From Roseibacillus persicicus (GTDB lineage: Bacteria > Verrucomicrobiota > Verrucomicrobiia > Verrucomicrobiales > Akkermansiaceae): DNA of 64,000 nt. The position numbers and the translations under genes are program-made. The notes under the pieces are model-generated. The model had not been told where the DNA came from. It saw nothing but the letters and a program-made list of their open reading frames with translations, and ran no database searches. Position 1 is the stretch's first letter. Every line of letters begins with the position of its first letter. Location of the stretch: NCBI RefSeq assembly GCF_014651675.1, contig NZ_BMXI01000011.1:150609-214608 (forward strand). The letters run 5' to 3'. This document shows, one piece after another, positions 34,024 to 42,021 of this stretch.

Positions 34024-35811
34024 CTAAAACGCGTTTTGCTGACGGGCGATGTCGTTTGCGGTGAGCCAGCCTAACAGCTTTTCCGGATCAGCGGGGCTGA
34101 CCACGGGCACTTGCTGATAGTCGTTCTCGATCATCCGGTGGGCGGCGTCCCGAATCGTGGTCACCGGGGTCACCGAGAGAAGCTTTTGCCCGGTCAAGAG
34201 GGTGCTCAATTCGACTTCGGGTTCATTCTCGCGAAGCTCGTGATGGGTGATCACGCCGAGAAGTTTTTTCCCTTTGCCCACCACGGGATAGCCATGGAAT
34301 CGTTTGTCCGCCTCACGAATCCGGCTCAGGCATTCGCCCACGGTATGAGACGCTTTCAGCTGAAAAACGTCGTGGGTCATGATGGCCTGCACGGGTAACT
34401 CGCGATAATCGCGCACCCCACGGTAGGCCGGAAGGGCGCGCAGGGTGATTCCGTCCTGCAGGAGGAGAGAGTTGTAGATCTCGATGGGGCGCAGTTTTTT
34501 CGAGATTTGCCAAGCCAGCATGTTGCCGGCCATCAAGGGCAGGATGAGGTCGTAGTTTCCGGTCATCTCGAAGATGATGATGAGCGAGGTGAAAGGGCAA
34601 CCGATTACGGAGGCAAACATCGCTCCCATTCCTAACAAGACGCAGGCCCCAATAACCTTGTCGTCGGCGGGAAAGTGAGGAACCCAATTGCCCACGTGAT
34701 GAAGGTGGGTGAAGCCGATGCCGACCAGCGCGCCTAACAGCCCGCCGAGAAAGAGGGTGGGGGAAAAGAGTCCGCCCGAGCCGCCGCTGGCATAGTTGAG
34801 AACGACTGCAAGGAACTTGAAGAGAAGCAGGGTGGCTAGAATCGGAACGGTGAGCTCGTTCTCGAAGGCCGCTTCGAGGCTTTCGTAGCCAATGCTGAAA
34901 ACCGAGTGTTGGGCGTTGCCGAATCGACTGGTGAGAAAGTAGGCGCCGACCCCGAGAATCCCGCAACTGAGTCCGCCACTGGCTGGAAGCAACCACTTGG
35001 GAAAGGACTTTCGCCGTTTGAAAAATCCACGCAGCGCGAGAGTGGAAGAGGTGAAAATATGTCCGAGAAGCCCAGCTGCAATTCCCAAGGGCAAGGCAAT
35101 CAGCATCCAGGCCGAGGTTTGGTAATCGGTCCGAAGATGGGCGGCGAGGATGGGGTCTTCGCCCAAAATACTGCGCGAGACGGCAGCAGCCACCACCACT
35201 GCAATGACCATCCCGCCGAGGGCCTTCATGGAAAAGTTGTCGAGCAATTCCTCGAACACGAAGGTGAGGGCCGAGAGCGGAGCGTTGAACGCGGCGGCGA
35301 TCCCTGCCGCCATCCCCACCGGCAACATCGACTGCACCCGGCTGGCATCTTGAAAACCCCAACGACCCAGCCGCGAAGCAATCGCGGCGCTGATATGGAC
35401 GGTCGGGCCTTCCCTCCCCAGGCTGTTGCCCAAACCAATATAAAGACTGCCCAAGATTAAGCGCAGGAGGCCCACGTAGCTGCGGATTTTTCCCCCCTTA
35501 TTATAATAGGCGTATTTCGTCTGCGGAATGCCGCTGCCGATGGCTTCGGGGACGAATTTCTGACTGACGATGCCCACCAGCAAGCCGCCCAGAGTGGGGG
35601 CCGCGATCATCACGGCGATGAAAGTCTTGGGGTCCCGGCCTTGGGCAAAGTTCCAGAGAGCAGAGAAGAGGTGCTCGATGGCAAAGTGAAAAACAACCGC
35701 CGCCAAGCCGCAGAGAAGACCTGCGACGAGGCAAAGAATCAGGAAGCGTTGATTCACATTCAGACGGGCCCGCATCCAATCGGGAACTGTCTTTCGTGTC
35801 GCGTCTGCCAT
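34024..35811 (-). CDS. CLC-type chloride channel or H+/Cl- antiporter with CBS domains
   Basis: A 595-residue protein with a CLC membrane core of about 440 residues and a C-terminal CBS pair. Selectivity-filter motifs are present: GSGIPQ, GREGP with the gating Glu, and GLFSPTLFLGG. The inner proton glutamate candidate lies in FVFEELLD, which would favour a transporter over a pure channel. CBS domains (VQAIMTHDVF; SVTPVTTIRDAAHRM) may sense adenosine nucleotides. It is divergent from an ABC operon. Confidence 0.9.
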   Translation of the reverse strand: MADATRKTVPDWMRARLNVNQRFLILCLVAGLLCGLAAVVFHFAIEHLFSALWNFAQGRDPKTFIAVMIAAPTLGGLLVGIVSQKFVPEAIGSGIPQTKYAYYNKGGKIRSYVGLLRLILGSLYIGLGNSLGREGPTVHISAAIASRLGRWGFQDASRVQSMLPVGMAAGIAAAFNAPLSALTFVFEELLDNFSMKALGGMVIAVVVAAAVSRSILGEDPILAAHLRTDYQTSAWMLIALPLGIAAGLLGHIFTSSTLALRGFFKRRKSFPKWLLPASGGLSCGILGVGAYFLTSRFGNAQHSVFSIGYESLEAAFENELTVPILATLLLFKFLAVVLNYASGGSGGLFSPTLFLGGLLGALVGIGFTHLHHVGNWVPHFPADDKVIGACVLLGMGAMFASVIGCPFTSLIIIFEMTGNYDLILPLMAGNMLAWQISKKLRPIEIYNSLLLQDGITLRALPAYRGVRDYRELPVQAIMTHDVFQLKASHTVGECLSRIREADKRFHGYPVVGKGKKLLGVITHHELRENEPEVELSTLLTGQKLLSVTPVTTIRDAAHRMIENDYQQVPVVSPADPEKLLGWLTANDIARQQNAF

Positions 35812-35830
35812 CGGGCCGCGGCTTTATCAC

Positions 35831-35870
35831 AGCCCCGCAGCGAGTTCTAGCGGAGAACGGGGCTTTTTTT
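35831..35870 (+). terminator. Terminator-like hairpin in the leader of the ABC operon
   Basis: AGCCCCG (35831-35837) pairs with CGGGGCT (35858-35864), followed directly by seven T (35864-35870) on the plus strand. No plus-strand gene ends nearby; moving rightward, the next gene is the ABC ATPase at 36000. The hairpin may therefore act as a conditional (attenuator) terminator ahead of that operon, or block transcription antisense to the CLC gene. No ligand-binding fold is recognised upstream. Confidence 0.6.
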
Positions 35871-35999
35871 GTAGCGGTGGACTGGCCTCCTGTTGCTTGG
35901 GGGAAGCCGCGCATTTTTCGATTGAGGGAGAAGAATGGGGGACGCACTTCTCTTGACCTTACGCTTGAGAAGCTGGGAAATGGCGGCAGTATCGGTCTT

Positions 36000-37001
36000 G
36001 TGAGTGAGGCGATTTTGGCAAATCAGGTGGTGAAAGAGTTCGGCGAGGTTCGGGCTCTGAAAGGAATCACCGTCGGGATTGAGAAGGGGGAGCTCTTTTT
36101 CCTGCTGGGAGGAAGTGGCTGCGGAAAGACGACCTTGCTCCGCTGCATTGCCGGATTGGAGTCTCCCACGTCGGGCGAGATTCGCTTCGATGGCGAGGAT
36201 GTGACGAGTTTGCCGACCCACAAGAGGGAGGCTGCGATGGTTTTTCAAAGCTACGCCCTGTGGCCTCACATGACGGTGGGGCAGAATGTGGCCTTTGGTC
36301 TGGAGGAGCGCGGAGTCTCGAAGGACGAGGTGAAGCGTCGGGTGGGAGAAGCCCTGGAGATGGTTCGCCTGGAAGGGTACGGAGTGCGTGGCATCGACCA
36401 AATGTCCGGCGGGCAGCAGCAACGGGTTTCGCTGGCGCGCGCGCTGGTGGTTCGCCCCAAGGTTCTTTTGTTGGACGAGCCTCTTTCCAATCTGGACGCC
36501 CGCTTGAGGGTGGAGATGCGGACCGAGATTCGACGCATCGTGAAGGAGAATGACCTGACTGCAGTCTACGTGACCCACGATCAGGAGGAGGCTCTGTCAG
36601 TCGCCGACCGGATGGCGGTGATGGACTTTGGCGAGGTGATGCAGGTGGGCACGCCGGAAGAAGTTTACCGACGCCCTACCTCGCGCATTGTGGCGGAGTT
36701 CATCGGGGAGACGAATATTTTCGAGCAGGGTCAGTTGGGCGAGTTTCGTGGTGACGGTCAGGGACAGTTGATTTCGGTCCGGCCCGAGGCCTGGCGCTTT
36801 GTCGATTCGGCCGCCGGGGAATCCAATAGCATCGCCGGGCGGGTGGTGCAGACTGCTTATTTGGGAGCTCTCGTGCAATACGAGGTGGAGGTCGCGGGCG
36901 GTCTGCGGCTGAAAGTTGCGGAGATGAATCCACGGGTAGTCAGACAGGGAGAAGTGGTGCTGCGTGCAGACGAATCCGATGTGGTGTTGTTAGAAAAATA
37001 A
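36000..37001 (+). CDS. ABC transporter ATPase, PotA/FbpC-like importer family
   Basis: A 333-residue ATPase with Walker A LGGSGCGKTT (about 39-48), signature MSGGQQQRVSLARAL, Walker B VLLLDEPLSNLDARLR and the switch THDQEEALSVAD. A C-terminal region of about 90 residues fits a TOBE domain (QLISVRPEAWRF...AYLGALVQYEV). The family energises import of iron(III), spermidine/putrescine or sugar phosphates. The start is GTG at 36000; the longer open frame to 35796 overlaps the CLC start. The next gene, 12 bases on, is the binding protein. No permease gene is seen in the operon. Confidence 0.82.
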   Translation: MSEAILANQVVKEFGEVRALKGITVGIEKGELFFLLGGSGCGKTTLLRCIAGLESPTSGEIRFDGEDVTSLPTHKREAAMVFQSYALWPHMTVGQNVAFGLEERGVSKDEVKRRVGEALEMVRLEGYGVRGIDQMSGGQQQRVSLARALVVRPKVLLLDEPLSNLDARLRVEMRTEIRRIVKENDLTAVYVTHDQEEALSVADRMAVMDFGEVMQVGTPEEVYRRPTSRIVAEFIGETNIFEQGQLGEFRGDGQGQLISVRPEAWRFVDSAAGESNSIAGRVVQTAYLGALVQYEVEVAGGLRLKVAEMNPRVVRQGEVVLRADESDVVLLEK

Positions 37002-37013
37002 AATCCTCCCACG

Positions 37014-38492
37014 ATGAAGCTTTGGCAAAAATTAGCAGCGGTTCTGGTTCCTCTCGGAATCGTGGTCGCTCTCCCCTTGGTGCTGCGGCGAGACGTGGAG
37101 GTGGCTCCCGGAGCCGGGGTCTTGAGGCTGGAAGTCATCACTCCTCATAACGAGACGATTCAGCGCGAATTCGGGGAAGCATTTGTCGAATGGTATCAGG
37201 AAAAACATGGGCGTGAAGTTTATGTTAACTGGCTTGTTCCTGGAGGGACCAGCGAGATCAAGCGGGTACTCGACTCCGGTTTCGATGCCGCGGCGGAGGG
37301 AGGCCGGGAGGGAATCGGAATCGATTTGTTCTTCGGTGGCGGGGAATACGATTTCTCGGCCCAATCCAAGCTGGGACGTTTTGCGAAGCTTGAGATCTTC
37401 GAGACCCATCCCGAACTTTTTGCGGGAGAGAACGCTCCCATTCCTGCGACCATGAGCGGGGAGACCTACTATGGCAGCGAGCACGATTGGGTGGGGGTCT
37501 GTCTGTCCAGCTTTGGCATCGTTTATAATGTGGATGGCTTGAAGCGCCTCGGTCTTCCCGAGCCCAAGAAGTGGGAGGATCTCACCGACCAGCGCTACAT
37601 CGGGTCCTTGGCCTTGGCGGATCCGACCAAGAGCGGTTCGGTGGCCAAGATGTTCGAGATGATGATTCAAGAAGTCATCGCCGAGGAGATTGCGGCAGGA
37701 AAGTCCGAGGAGGAGGCTCTGGAGGAAGGGTGGAAAAAGGGCGTCAATCGCATCCGCATGATTGCTGCCAACTCGCGTTACTTTACCGATAGCTCGGCCA
37801 AGATTCCGCATGATGTCGCGCAAGGGAATGCGGTTGCAGGGATGAGCATCGACTTCTATGGCCGGACTTTCGAAGAGGAAAAGCGCAAGGGCGACGGCAG
37901 TTCGCGGGTGAAGTTCGTGGTGCCGGAGGGTGGAACCTCGATCAGCGTCGACCCGGTCGCGATTCTCAAGGGCGCGCCGCATCCCGAACTGGCGCAGGAG
38001 TTTGTTGAATTTCTCTTCACCGAGCGGGCGCAGATGCTGTGGGCGGCTCGCAAGGGGGAGGAATTTGGTCCCCGTTTTCGCAGTCTCCGCCGTCTCCCTG
38101 TCCGACGGGATCTCTATGATGACGAGCATCGGGCGCGGATGGTTGATGGGGAAGTGAGACCTTATGAGCTGGCTCAGAAGTTCGAGTATCGTGGCGATTG
38201 GACAGGCCGTCTGTTCACTCCCCTGCGAACCATCGTGCGGGTGATGTGTATTGATTCCCACGATGAACTGAAGTCCGCTTGGGCGGCGATGGCGGAAGCG
38301 GGAAAGCCCTCCAACGAGCAGTTCAGTCAAATCGAGGCCGAGGGTGGCTGGCCTTCTGTTTCCTATCAGGCCGCGGGGGACAAGATTCGCGCGACTTTGA
38401 AATCCGACAAAGCAGTAGACGCGGTCCGCATGCAGCGCGAGTTGGGCGAGTTCTTTCGGGAAAATTACCGCCAGGTCGCGGAGCAGCCGTAG
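37014..38492 (+). CDS. ABC-type periplasmic solute-binding protein, unusually long
   Basis: A 492-residue protein. An N-terminal hydrophobic segment (LAAVLVPLGIVVALPLVL) acts as a signal or anchor. The body is like iron(III)/spermidine binding proteins: ITPHNETIQREFGEAFVEWY, DLFFGGGEYDFSAQ, FGIVYNVDGLKRLGLPEPKKWEDL, ALADPTKSGSVAKMFEM and VVPEGGTSISVDPVAIL. Most relatives are near 340 residues; about 150 extra residues follow a segment around 350 that ends in a conserved-looking helical part. It follows the ATPase, but a permease is missing between 38.5 and 39.4 kb. Substrate unknown; ferric iron is a guess from motifs. Confidence 0.78.
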   Translation: MKLWQKLAAVLVPLGIVVALPLVLRRDVEVAPGAGVLRLEVITPHNETIQREFGEAFVEWYQEKHGREVYVNWLVPGGTSEIKRVLDSGFDAAAEGGREGIGIDLFFGGGEYDFSAQSKLGRFAKLEIFETHPELFAGENAPIPATMSGETYYGSEHDWVGVCLSSFGIVYNVDGLKRLGLPEPKKWEDLTDQRYIGSLALADPTKSGSVAKMFEMMIQEVIAEEIAAGKSEEEALEEGWKKGVNRIRMIAANSRYFTDSSAKIPHDVAQGNAVAGMSIDFYGRTFEEEKRKGDGSSRVKFVVPEGGTSISVDPVAILKGAPHPELAQEFVEFLFTERAQMLWAARKGEEFGPRFRSLRRLPVRRDLYDDEHRARMVDGEVRPYELAQKFEYRGDWTGRLFTPLRTIVRVMCIDSHDELKSAWAAMAEAGKPSNEQFSQIEAEGGWPSVSYQAAGDKIRATLKSDKAVDAVRMQRELGEFFRENYRQVAEQP

Positions 38493-38556
38493 GTTGCGCT
38501 GCTGTTGACGCCCTTCGCAATTGGCGAAGGGGAGGGAATGTCAAAGAGTCATCCCC

Positions 38557-39393
38557 GTGGAAACATTGCCCCTAGTCGAAGAGCCCGCCGGAATTCTTGC
38601 TTTCGATTTTGATGGAACGCTTCACTGGCCTGAACATCGTCCACCAGTGGACAGGCGGATGCTGGAGTGGCTTGAGTTTCTTCGCGAGAGACACAAGTTC
38701 ATTTGGGGAATATGCACCGGACGTTCGTTGATGCATCTGGTGGAAGGGTTGGCGGATAGTTTTCCTTTTTTGCCTGATTTTGTGGTGGCCCGAGAGCGGG
38801 AAATTCATTTTCCCGGTCGATTTGGCCGCTTCGTGCCCGATGAAGATTGGAACCGGAATTGCGACCGCGATCATAAGAAGCTTTTTAAAAAAGTTCGTAA
38901 GGAACTCTCCCAGATTCGAAAGTATGTGGAGGAGACTGCCAAAGGAGAATGGGTGCAGGTTGAGGGAGATCTTGCCGGGGTCGTTTTGCCGCATGAGAAG
39001 GAGATGGAAGGCCTTCTGCGTGAAGTCGAGCGCGTGTGTGGCAAGTGTGAGGAACTTGGGCACGAGCGAAATGGAGTTTACCTCCGCTTCAGTCACAGCG
39101 CCTACGGAAAGGGGCCGGCTCTCAAGGAAATTGCTCAGCGTGTGGGGGTTCCACCAGAAAAGGTGATTGCTGCGGGAGACAACTTTAACGACCTCACCAT
39201 GCTGTCACCAGAAATTACGGCTTGGCCCGTATGTCCGGGTAATGCCGTTCCCGAGGTGAAAAAGAGGGTGAGAATGTGTGACGGGGTTGTGGGTGAGTCC
39301 CTGGCGAGCGCCGGATTGGTGGAAGCTTTTGAGGAAATTTTCGTGGCGAGAAGGTGGTCTCCAGACCGGAGCAAAGAGGAGCTCGTTGAGTAA
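38557..39393 (+). CDS. HAD-superfamily phosphatase (Cof/SPP-like)
   Basis: A 278-residue HAD-IIB-type phosphatase: motif I LAFDFDGTL (nucleophile and acid/base Asp), motif II region CTGRS, a cap domain and the late motif AAGDNFNDLTML with metal-binding Asp. Length and motif spacing resemble Cof-type or sucrose/mannosyl-phosphoglycerate phosphatases; the substrate is not determined. The start is weakly supported: GTG at 38557 is used, with TTG at 38521 possible. It follows the ABC binding protein by 64 bases. It is a candidate for the missing dephosphorylation step of the gpgS pathway, though over 35 kb away. Confidence 0.75.
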   Translation: METLPLVEEPAGILAFDFDGTLHWPEHRPPVDRRMLEWLEFLRERHKFIWGICTGRSLMHLVEGLADSFPFLPDFVVAREREIHFPGRFGRFVPDEDWNRNCDRDHKKLFKKVRKELSQIRKYVEETAKGEWVQVEGDLAGVVLPHEKEMEGLLREVERVCGKCEELGHERNGVYLRFSHSAYGKGPALKEIAQRVGVPPEKVIAAGDNFNDLTMLSPEITAWPVCPGNAVPEVKKRVRMCDGVVGESLASAGLVEAFEEIFVARRWSPDRSKEELVE

Positions 39394-39538
39394 AAAAATT
39401 ATTCAGCAAAGTTTGAACTTCTTCCGAGGTGGAGAGTCTTAACCTCTGAACATCGCATGGAACACGGTGTTCAACTTCATAAAATGGTTACAAACTGTTG
39501 AGTTGGTTTTCGTCCGTGAGTGCGGTCGCGAAAGCCAC

Positions 39539-39587
39539 GACACAAAACGCCGTTAGACTCGAGTGAGTCTGGCGGCGGTCTTGTGTC
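39539..39587 (-). terminator. Long hairpin, probable terminator of the acyltransferase unit
   Basis: The inner stem CGCCGTTAGACTC (39548-39560) pairs with GAGTCTGGCGGCG (39565-39577) over GAGT, allowing G-U pairs; the outer stem GACACAA/TTGTGTC (39539-39545, 39581-39587) extends it. On the minus strand the inner stem is followed by TTTTGTGTC, so it can end transcription coming from the acyltransferase gene, about 54 bases beyond its stop. Convergent plus-strand HAD gene also ends nearby. Confidence 0.6.
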
Positions 39588-39640
39588 CGGGCACAAGGGT
39601 TATCCCAAACTACGGGCTTGGTGGGACTTGGATCCGCTTC

Positions 39641-40705
39641 CTATTCCGTGGCGTTCTTTCCCTTGGCGAAGTGCTTCTTGAGAGTGAGAAATTTCACTTC
39701 TACCAGATGGAAGGAAAGCGCTGCGACCAAGATGCTGAGACCGATCTTGAGGGGGGCTTTGACCAGAAAGCTGGCATCGGGCATGACCTCGGTGATGAAG
39801 TGGTAGAGGGGGTAGTGGAAGAGATAAAGACCGTAGGAAATTTTGCCCAAGTAGACCAGAGGGGGAAGAGAAAGAGGTTTCTGGATGAGGGAGAATGGAG
39901 AGAGCGTTAGGTCCAGAATAATTGCGACGGAAGAGAGCGCGGCGAGGAAGAATCCATACTGGTGAAGACCCGTGCTATCCCACTTGAAAAGATACATCAG
40001 GGCGAGAAGAACGAAAAGGGAAACGGGAACAACGATCCAACTGAGGATGTGGTAGCTCGTCGAACGACTCTTCTCGCTGGTGCGTAGAATCGCGGCGAAA
40101 TAGGCGAGGGCCGAACCCATGACGAGTCCATCCATGTGGGTATCCAGTCCGAAATAGATTCGGGCCGGGCTGTAGCTTCCTACTACTGCCGCGCGATATC
40201 CGGCTAAAGCCAAAGCGATAGTTGTTAGAGCGAGAGCTTTGCCTTTCGTGGTTTTGATTGTTTTTTCCAAGGCCACGATGACAAAGGGCCAGAGGAAGTA
40301 GAATTGTTCTTCGGTGGCCAGCGTCCAGCAATGAGCCATCGCTCCCAAGTCGAGATTCCAGAGCGCCTCCGCCCAGTTCGCGGTGTAGGTCAGGGCGATG
40401 GCGACTTCCCGAGTGGGGAAGTAGTGGTGGGTGAGGGAAAAGAGAACGGCGAATAGAGCGACTGCCAGCAGAAGCGCGGGCGTGAGGCGAAGCAGGCGAC
40501 GGATATAAAAGTTCTTTCGCGAAACCGCACCGCTCTCTTGGAATTCCCGGCTGAGAATTCCGGTGATGAGGAATCCGCTGAGAACAAAAAAGATTTCAAC
40601 TCCCACACTTCCGCTGCGGGGAAACGGGGAACCGGCGTGTGCGATTAGGACGACGCCTACTGCCAGGGCCCGCAATCCGTCGAGACTGTGATAATAGGTC
40701 TTCAC
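39641..40705 (-). CDS. Acyltransferase family 3 membrane protein (OafA-like)
   Basis: A 354-residue, ten-helix membrane acyltransferase: SLDGLRALAVGVVLIAHAG near the start with the catalytic-type His, VGVEIFFVLSGFLITGIL, and WTLATEEQFYFLWPFV, typical of acyl-3 enzymes that transfer acetyl groups to lipopolysaccharide or exopolysaccharide sugars. The GTG start (40703-40705) overlaps the TGA stop (40702-40704) of the preceding glycosyltransferase as GTGA, indicating translational coupling. A 140-residue upstream open frame is discarded because it overlaps that gene. Confidence 0.85.
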   Translation of the reverse strand: MKTYYHSLDGLRALAVGVVLIAHAGSPFPRSGSVGVEIFFVLSGFLITGILSREFQESGAVSRKNFYIRRLLRLTPALLLAVALFAVLFSLTHHYFPTREVAIALTYTANWAEALWNLDLGAMAHCWTLATEEQFYFLWPFVIVALEKTIKTTKGKALALTTIALALAGYRAAVVGSYSPARIYFGLDTHMDGLVMGSALAYFAAILRTSEKSRSTSYHILSWIVVPVSLFVLLALMYLFKWDSTGLHQYGFFLAALSSVAIILDLTLSPFSLIQKPLSLPPLVYLGKISYGLYLFHYPLYHFITEVMPDASFLVKAPLKIGLSILVAALSFHLVEVKFLTLKKHFAKGKNATE

Positions 40706-41886
40706 GGCTTTGAGAAAGATTCGACGGAAGGCCGCGAGGCAAGAGCGTCGCAAATCGCTTCCTTGGCGGCTCGGCCCGCGACGTCCCAATTGAGCTTGGA
40801 TCGATAGCGTCGAAAGGAGGAGATCGACAGATTCTCGTAGCGCTGTGAATCGCGAAAGTGCTCTTGAATCAGATCGCAGATTTTGTCCAAGGGGCTGTCG
40901 AGTTCGAAGAGGAAACCACTTTCTCCTTCGGAGATGGCGGAAGGGATTCCCCCAACCTTGGTGGCGATTGAGGGAAGACCGAAGGAGGCCGCTTCGGCAA
41001 AGACGATTCCGAAGCATTCCGAGCGGGAGGGGAGGATAAAGAAATGACTTTCCTCCATCAATTTGTTCAGGCGCGCGAGTTGGTCGGGGTCTTTCTTGGA
41101 AAGGTAGCCATGTTGGATGACCCAACTCGGGACCGGGATTGGAGGAGTGACGCCGACAATGTGCAACTCGGTTTGGATTCCGCGATCATTGAGGCTCTGA
41201 GCCACCGCGAGAGCCGTTTCTCCTCCCTTGCGATACCAATCAACTCCTACGAAGAGCAGGCGGCAGGTCTCGGTGGACTTGTTCGCGGATAGCTGACGAA
41301 TGGTCTCTTCGGTCCGGTCACATTCGAGATTGGCTCCGAAAGGGATGACCTTTACCCGCTTGGGGTCGACGCCATAGTAGTTGATTGCCGATTGTGCGGC
41401 CCACTCGGAACTATAGATGGCGAGCGCGAGATTGTTGAGGATCTCGCGTTCGATCTCATGGCCATTCTTGAGAGTTTCAGCACAGAGATTTTGAAACTCG
41501 GGATAGGTCTCGACGAGTCCGGCGAAGGTTGAGTCCGTCCAAATGACCATGGGTTTGTCGGTCTTCAATTTGCCGATTGCCAGGGTCCCGGGGCTGAAGA
41601 TGAAGTCCGTGTTGGGGTCGAGCCGCTCTTCGATCTGTCTGGCGTAGTTTTCGAGAAGGGCTGGTTCGCGATCGCGGTGATAGGCTTTTCTTCGAAGCTT
41701 GTAGAACAGCAATTTGGCAGCGCAGGTCAACAGAGCGCCCTTTTTAAGGTTGGACAGACTTTCTACCTCTATTCCCGAGCGCTCGAGGGCTTGTTTGATG
41801 TGATAGATGAGTCCCGACCAAGCATGGATATCCTTCGGCTCGAAGGCTGTGACATATGCGGCACGAAGCGTTTGGTGGTTAGCCAT
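40702..41886 (-). CDS. Glycosyltransferase family 4
   Basis: A 394-residue GT-B enzyme. The acceptor half includes IYSSEWAAQSAINYYGVDPKRVKVIPFGAN and the donor half LLFVGVDWYRKGGETAL, FFILPSRSECFGIVFAEAASFGLPSIAT (E-x7-E) and a Leu-rich C-terminal helix. It likely adds a sugar to a polysaccharide or lipid-linked glycan that the coupled acyltransferase then decorates. Stop and start overlap as GTGA. It is divergent from hrpB by 135 bases. Donor and acceptor are unknown. Confidence 0.85.
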   Translation of the reverse strand: MANHQTLRAAYVTAFEPKDIHAWSGLIYHIKQALERSGIEVESLSNLKKGALLTCAAKLLFYKLRRKAYHRDREPALLENYARQIEERLDPNTDFIFSPGTLAIGKLKTDKPMVIWTDSTFAGLVETYPEFQNLCAETLKNGHEIEREILNNLALAIYSSEWAAQSAINYYGVDPKRVKVIPFGANLECDRTEETIRQLSANKSTETCRLLFVGVDWYRKGGETALAVAQSLNDRGIQTELHIVGVTPPIPVPSWVIQHGYLSKKDPDQLARLNKLMEESHFFILPSRSECFGIVFAEAASFGLPSIATKVGGIPSAISEGESGFLFELDSPLDKICDLIQEHFRDSQRYENLSISSFRRYRSKLNWDVAGRAAKEAICDALASRPSVESFSKP

Positions 41887-42021
41887 GGTTGTAAGTTCTC
41901 GGGCCGAATACCTTAATCACTGCCAAGAAACGAGCTAAATGCGCTCAGGATTTTAAAAGAAAGTGAAGTCCCTGTTCGCTGGACTTGGTCGCGGGCGTGA
42001 ATCTGCCTATCTTTCCCCGCG

